Origin: Sphingomonas sp. PR090111-T3T-6A
Lineage (GTDB): Bacteria; Pseudomonadota; Alphaproteobacteria; Sphingomonadales; Sphingomonadaceae
Direction of reading: 5' to 3'
Length of the DNA stretch: 64,000 nt
Assembly (NCBI RefSeq): GCF_000383095.1
Contig: NZ_AORL01000023.1
Location: forward strand, 112 to 64,111
Below, in pieces: positions 60,302-64,000 of this stretch. The notes beneath the pieces were generated by a model, which saw nothing but the letters and a program-made list of their open reading frames with translations, did no database searches and had not been told where the DNA came from. A program made the translations under genes and the position numbers. Position 1 is the first letter of the stretch; the number at the start of each line of letters is the position of its first letter.

Positions 60302-62368
60302 TCAGGCGAGACCGAGGCCGCTCACGGCCAGGTCGATGAGCTTGATGCCGACGAAGGGGACGAGGATGCCGCCGAGGCCATAGATGGCGAGGTTGCGGCG
60401 GAGCAGCGGCCCGGCCCCGATCGGACGGTATTTCACGCCCTTCAATGCCAGTGGCACCAGCATCGGGATGATGATCGCGTTGAAGATGATCGCCGAGAGG
60501 ATCGCCGATTGCGGCGTCCTGAGGCCCATCACGTTGAGCACCGCGAGGCCCGGATAGATCGCGATGAACATCGCCGGGATGATCGCGAAATATTTGGCCA
60601 CGTCGTTCGCCACCGAGAAGGTGGTGAGCGCGCCGCGCGTCATCAGGAGCTGCTTGCCGAGGCCCACGATCTCGATGAGCTTGGTCGGATCGCTGTCGAG
60701 ATCGACCATGTTGCCGGCCTCGCGCGCGGCCTGCGTGCCGGTGTTCATCGCCACGCCGACATCGGCCTGCGCGAGGGCAGGGGCGTCGTTGGTGCCGTCG
60801 CCGCACATCGCGACGAGCTTGCCGCCCTGCTGCTCCTGACGGATCAGCGCCAGCTTGTCCTCGGGCGTCGCCTGCGCGAGGAAGTCGTCCACGCCTGCCT
60901 CGGCCGCGATGGCGGCGGCGGTGAGGGGATTGTCGCCGGTGATCATCACCGTGCGGATGCCCATCTTGCGCAGCTCGCCGAAGCGCTCGCGGATGCCGGC
61001 CTTGACGATGTCCTTGAGGTAGATCGCGCCGAGCAGCTTGCCGTCGCGCGCCACTGCGAGCGGGGTGCCGCCGGCGCGGGCGATCTCGTCGGTGGTGCGG
61101 CGCAGTTCCTGCTCCGCCCGCTCGTCGTGCTTGTCGACGGCGTCGTCGCCATTGGCCGCCACCAGCTCGCGGTGGAGGGCTTTCAGGATCGAGTCCACCG
61201 CGCCCTTGGTGATGGCGGTGGCGCCGATCTTCACGCCCGAGATGCGGGTCTGGGCGGTGAAGGGGATCACCTCCGCATCGCTTGGCAGAGCGGACGCGGC
61301 GATACGGAACTTCTCGCGCGCCAGCGCCACGATGGAGCGGCCTTCGGGCGTCTCGTCGGCGAGGCTGGCGAGGAGCGCGGCCTCGGCCAGCTCCTCCGCG
61401 CGGACGCCGGCGAGGGGACGGAACTCGGTCGCGGCGCGATCGCCGATGGTGATCGTGCCGGTCTTGTCGAGGAGCAGCGTGTCGACGTCGCCCGCCGCCT
61501 CCACCGCGCGGCCCGACTTGGCGAGCACGTTGAAGCGGACGAGGCGGTCCATGCCGGCGATGCCGATCGCGGAGAGAAGCGCCGCGATGGTCGTCGGGAT
61601 CAGCGTGATGAGCAGCGCCGCCAGGATCGCGATCGGCACAGCGCCGCCCGCATAGGAGGTGAAGCCCGGAATGGTGCCGACCGCGATCAGGAAGATGATC
61701 GTCAGCCCGACGAGCAGGATGGTGAGCGCGATCTCGTTGGGCGTCTTCTGCCGCTCGGCGCCTTCGACCAGCGCGATCATGCGATCGAGGAAGCCCTGGC
61801 CGGGGTTCACCGTGACGCGCACCTTGATCTCGTCCGAGATGACGCGCGTGCCGGCGGTGACGGCCGAGCGGTCGCCGCCCGCCTCGCGGATCACCGGCGC
61901 GGACTCGCCGGTGATGGCCGCTTCGTTCACCGAGGCGACGCCTTCGATCACCTCGCCGTCGGAGGGGATGAGGTCGTTGGTCTGCACGACCACCACGTCG
62001 CCGACGCGGAGCGCGCTGGCGGGGACGGCTTCGACGCCGCTCCCCTTGACGCGCTTGGCGGTCAGTTCGGCTTTGGTGGCGCGGAGCGATGCCGCCTGCG
62101 CCTTGCCGCGCCCTTCGGCGAGGGCTTCGGCGAAGGTGCCGAACAGCACCGTCAGCCACAGCCACACGACCAGTTGCAGCTTGAAGCCGGTCGTCAGATT
62201 GTCATGCCCGACGACGAGCAGGATGGTGAGCAGCGCCGCCACGCAGGCGGTCACGAACATCACCGGGTTGCGGATCAGCTCCTTCGGGTTGAGCTTGCGG
62301 AAGGCATCTCCGATCGCGGGCAGGATCAGGTCCGCCGTGAACAGCGATTTCTTGTCGGTGCGAGCCAT
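60302..62368 (-). CDS. kdpB: K+-transporting ATPase ATP-binding subunit B
   Basis: This 688-residue P-type ATPase drives high-affinity K+ uptake. It has the phosphorylation site [13 protein letters not shown], the actuator [14 protein letters not shown] loop (whose Ser is the known inhibitory phosphosite), [21 protein letters not shown] (in part [13 protein letters not shown]) and [20 protein letters not shown]. Seven TM helices are expected. It lies 14 bases downstream of kdpA. KdpDE regulators are not in the window. Confidence 0.98.
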   Translation of the reverse strand: MARTDKKSLFTADLILPAIGDAFRKLNPKELIRNPVMFVTACVAALLTILLVVGHDNLTTGFKLQLVVWLWLTVLFGTFAEALAEGRGKAQAASLRATKAELTAKRVKGSGVEAVPASALRVGDVVVVQTNDLIPSDGEVIEGVASVNEAAITGESAPVIREAGGDRSAVTAGTRVISDEIKVRVTVNPGQGFLDRMIALVEGAERQKTPNEIALTILLVGLTIIFLIAVGTIPGFTSYAGGAVPIAILAALLITLIPTTIAALLSAIGIAGMDRLVRFNVLAKSGRAVEAAGDVDTLLLDKTGTITIGDRAATEFRPLAGVRAEELAEAALLASLADETPEGRSIVALAREKFRIAASALPSDAEVIPFTAQTRISGVKIGATAITKGAVDSILKALHRELVAANGDDAVDKHDERAEQELRRTTDEIARAGGTPLAVARDGKLLGAIYLKDIVKAGIRERFGELRKMGIRTVMITGDNPLTAAAIAAEAGVDDFLAQATPEDKLALIRQEQQGGKLVAMCGDGTNDAPALAQADVGVAMNTGTQAAREAGNMVDLDSDPTKLIEIVGLGKQLLMTRGALTTFSVANDVAKYFAIIPAMFIAIYPGLAVLNVMGLRTPQSAILSAIIFNAIIIPMLVPLALKGVKYRPIGAGPLLRRNLAIYGLGGILVPFVGIKLIDLAVSGLGLA

Positions 62369-62382
62369 GGGGCGTCGTCCTG

Positions 62383-64000
62383 TCAGAAGAGTTGACCGCG
62401 GATCATCGCGAGATGATCAGCGATGGGCCCGAGCGCGAGGCTGGGCAGGAAGGTGAGCCCGCCGAGGATCAGCACGATGCCGACCAGCAGGCCGACCCAG
62501 AGCGGACCGGTCGTCGGGAAGGAACCGGCGGTCTCGGGGGTGTACTTCTTCGCGGCGAGCGAGCCGGCGACCGCCAGCATCGGCACGATGATGAAGAAGC
62601 GGCCGAGCCACATCGCGATGCCCAGCATGCCGTCATAATAAGGCGTGGAGGCGGTGAGCCCGGCGAAGGCCGAGCCGTTGTTCGCGACGCCGCTGGTGAA
62701 GGCGTAGAGGATCTCCGAGAAGCCGTGCGGCCCCTTGTTGAGCGGCCCCGCAAGGCCGCCCGGCAGCACCGAGCTGATCGCGGTCATGCCCAGGATGATG
62801 AGCGGCAGCACCGCGATCGCCAGCACCGAGAGCTTCACCTCGCGGGCCTCGATCTTCTTGCCGACATATTCGGGCGTGCGGCCCACCATGAGCCCAGCGA
62901 CGAACACCGCGAGGATGGCGAAGAGCAGGAAGCCGTAGATGCCCGCGCCGACGCCGCCGATGATGACCTCGCCAAGCTGCATGTTGAACAGCGGGATGAG
63001 GCCGCCCAGCGCCGTGAAGCTGTCATGCATCGCATTGACCGCGCCGCACGAGGCCGCCGTCGTCACCACTGCGAACAGGGCTGAGGCCGCCGCGCCGAAG
63101 CGGACTTCCTTGCCCTCCATATTGGCGCCGCCGAGGCCCAGATGATGGAGCACCGGATTGCCGGCCGCTTCCTGGCTGTAGCAGACGGCCACGCCCGCCA
63201 TCAGCATGATGAGCATCGCCGAGAGGATCGCCCAGCCCTGCTTGGTGTTGCCGACCGCCTTGCCGAAGCACCAGGTCAGGCCCGAGCCGAGGCACAGGAT
63301 CATCAGCATCTGGAGGAAGTTGGTGAAGGCGCTCGGATTCTCGAACGGGTGCGCCGAGTTGGCGTTGAAGAAGCCGCCACCATTGGTGCCGACCATCTTG
63401 ATGACTTCCTGCGTCGCCACCGGGCCGAGCGCGAGCGTCTGCTTCACGCCTTCGAGCGTGGTGATGTCGGTGGACGCCGCCAGCGTCTGCGGAACGCCGC
63501 ACGCCACGAAGACGAGTGCCACCACCACCGAGACCGGCAGCAGCAGATAGAGGGTGATGCGCGTGGCATCCGCCCAGAAATTGCCGAGGCCGGTCGTCTC
63601 GCGCCGCGCGAAGCCGCGGAACAGCGCGAAGGCGAGCGCGATGCCCGTCGCCGCCGAGAGGAAGTTGTGGATCGTGAGGCCGAGCATCTGCGACAGGTTC
63701 GACAGCGTCGATTCACCGGCATAGCTCTGCCAGTTGGTGTTGGTCGTGAAGCTCACCGCCGTGTTGAAGGCGAGGTGCTCGGGCATTCCGGCGAAATGGT
63801 TCTGGTTGAGCGGCAGGAAGAACTGCGCGCGCAGGATCAGATAGGTGAAGGCCATCAGCACGGCGTTGAACACGATCATGTGGATCGCGTAGCGGCGCCA
63901 GCTCTGCTCTTCGTTGGGGTTGATGCCGGCGAGCTTGTAGAAGCCCGTCTCCACCGGCCCGAGGACGGCGTGGAGCGGCGTGCGGCGGCCTTCGTAGAGC
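62383..64000 (-). CDS. kdpA: K+-transporting ATPase subunit A, N-terminus outside window
   Basis: This frame runs off the right edge; 538 residues of KdpA are visible. KdpA is the SKT-family channel-like subunit that binds K+ with four selectivity-filter loops. Filter segments appear as [58 protein letters not shown] and [20 protein letters not shown]. The visible start ([20 protein letters not shown]) is close to the family N-terminus, so only a few dozen residues are missing. kdpF may lie just outside. Confidence 0.97.
   Translation of the reverse strand, partial: LYEGRRTPLHAVLGPVETGFYKLAGINPNEEQSWRRYAIHMIVFNAVLMAFTYLILRAQFFLPLNQNHFAGMPEHLAFNTAVSFTTNTNWQSYAGESTLSNLSQMLGLTIHNFLSAATGIALAFALFRGFARRETTGLGNFWADATRITLYLLLPVSVVVALVFVACGVPQTLAASTDITTLEGVKQTLALGPVATQEVIKMVGTNGGGFFNANSAHPFENPSAFTNFLQMLMILCLGSGLTWCFGKAVGNTKQGWAILSAMLIMLMAGVAVCYSQEAAGNPVLHHLGLGGANMEGKEVRFGAAASALFAVVTTAASCGAVNAMHDSFTALGGLIPLFNMQLGEVIIGGVGAGIYGFLLFAILAVFVAGLMVGRTPEYVGKKIEAREVKLSVLAIAVLPLIILGMTAISSVLPGGLAGPLNKGPHGFSEILYAFTSGVANNGSAFAGLTASTPYYDGMLGIAMWLGRFFIIVPMLAVAGSLAAKKYTPETAGSFPTTGPLWVGLLVGIVLILGGLTFLPSLALGPIADHLAMIRGQLF

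Noticed and set aside
1-64000. Mobile element, prophage or CRISPR array
   Set aside because: No transposase, integrase, phage gene, terminal repeats or regularly spaced repeats were seen; both tRNA genes lack adjacent duplicated ends.

Overview
The window is high-GC DNA with alphaproteobacterial gene content and points to a sphingomonad (Sphingomonas or a close relative). The reasons are the Xanthomonas/Caulobacter-type TonB-dependent receptor linked to SapC, a cupin-like protein and a tryptophan-halogenase-like flavoprotein; a DUF47 plus PiT phosphate locus; a polyhydroxyalkanoic acid system protein; an S9 with a long N-terminal extension; and dense, short-gapped genes that often start with GTG or TTG. 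No plasmid, phage, insertion sequence or CRISPR array was seen. Two tRNA genes are present, Gly(CCC) and Gln(TTG). All statements come from reading the sequence; no database search was run.

Layout. 0-4 kb: periplasmic peroxiredoxin, methionine aminopeptidase, a MoaB/CinA-like protein, tRNA-Gly, and a beta-propeller glycosyltransferase-like protein with a small membrane protein overlapping its tail. 4.2-8.1 kb: first cytochrome bo3 quinol oxidase operon (cyoABCD). 8.1-14.1 kb: SDR and divergent LysR regulator, GH92 mannosidase, DODA-type dioxygenase, D-amino acid aminotransferase. 14.1-16.6 kb: DUF167, PiT transporter and a NUDIX-DUF47 fusion with an apparent internal start. 16.7-25.9 kb: class II aldolase, a PMM-like phosphatase, then an ATGA-coupled chain of M1 peptidase, degenerate aspartic-protease-like protein, S41 peptidase and release factor 3, then a DUF2279 protein and a GNAT. 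26-31.3 kb: rplM-rpsI, heme A synthase, MerC-like and Fur/Zur-family genes, dxs. 31.4-34.9 kb: a 27-residue membrane micro-protein with its own terminator, tlyA, tspO, ubiK, ybjN, proC. 34.9-36.2 kb: a candidate structured RNA with a near-consensus promoter, next to a visibly AT-richer orphan gene. 36.2-42.9 kb: MarR, HAD, tRNA-Gln, ahpC/ahpF, DUF465, Bax inhibitor-1, LysR, a small secreted protein. 43-49.4 kb: MHS-type transporter, then a second cyoABCD operon with surf1, whose cyoA is frameshifted in a G run. 49.7-51.9 kb: small proteins, an iron-permease-family protein, MgtC and a UdgX-type uracil-DNA glycosylase. 51.9-58.7 kb: halogenase, cupin, SapC and TonB receptor behind a LacI-type palindromic operator. 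58.9-64 kb: PHA-system protein, a small membrane protein, and kdpCBA running off the right edge.

How they work together. Respiration is prominent: two quinol oxidases, SURF1 and heme A synthase. AhpC/AhpF and a periplasmic peroxiredoxin handle peroxides. Phosphate uptake (PiT, DUF47) and potassium uptake (Kdp) are present. The TonB receptor locus looks like a substrate-induced uptake and modification system whose true substrate is unknown. The strongest candidates for something undescribed are the promoter-driven structured RNA at 34.9-35.2 kb, the nested NUDIX/DUF47 gene, the halogenase-SapC-cupin-receptor locus with its operator, the degenerate aspartic-protease fold in the proteolysis/prfC chain, and the 27-residue membrane protein.
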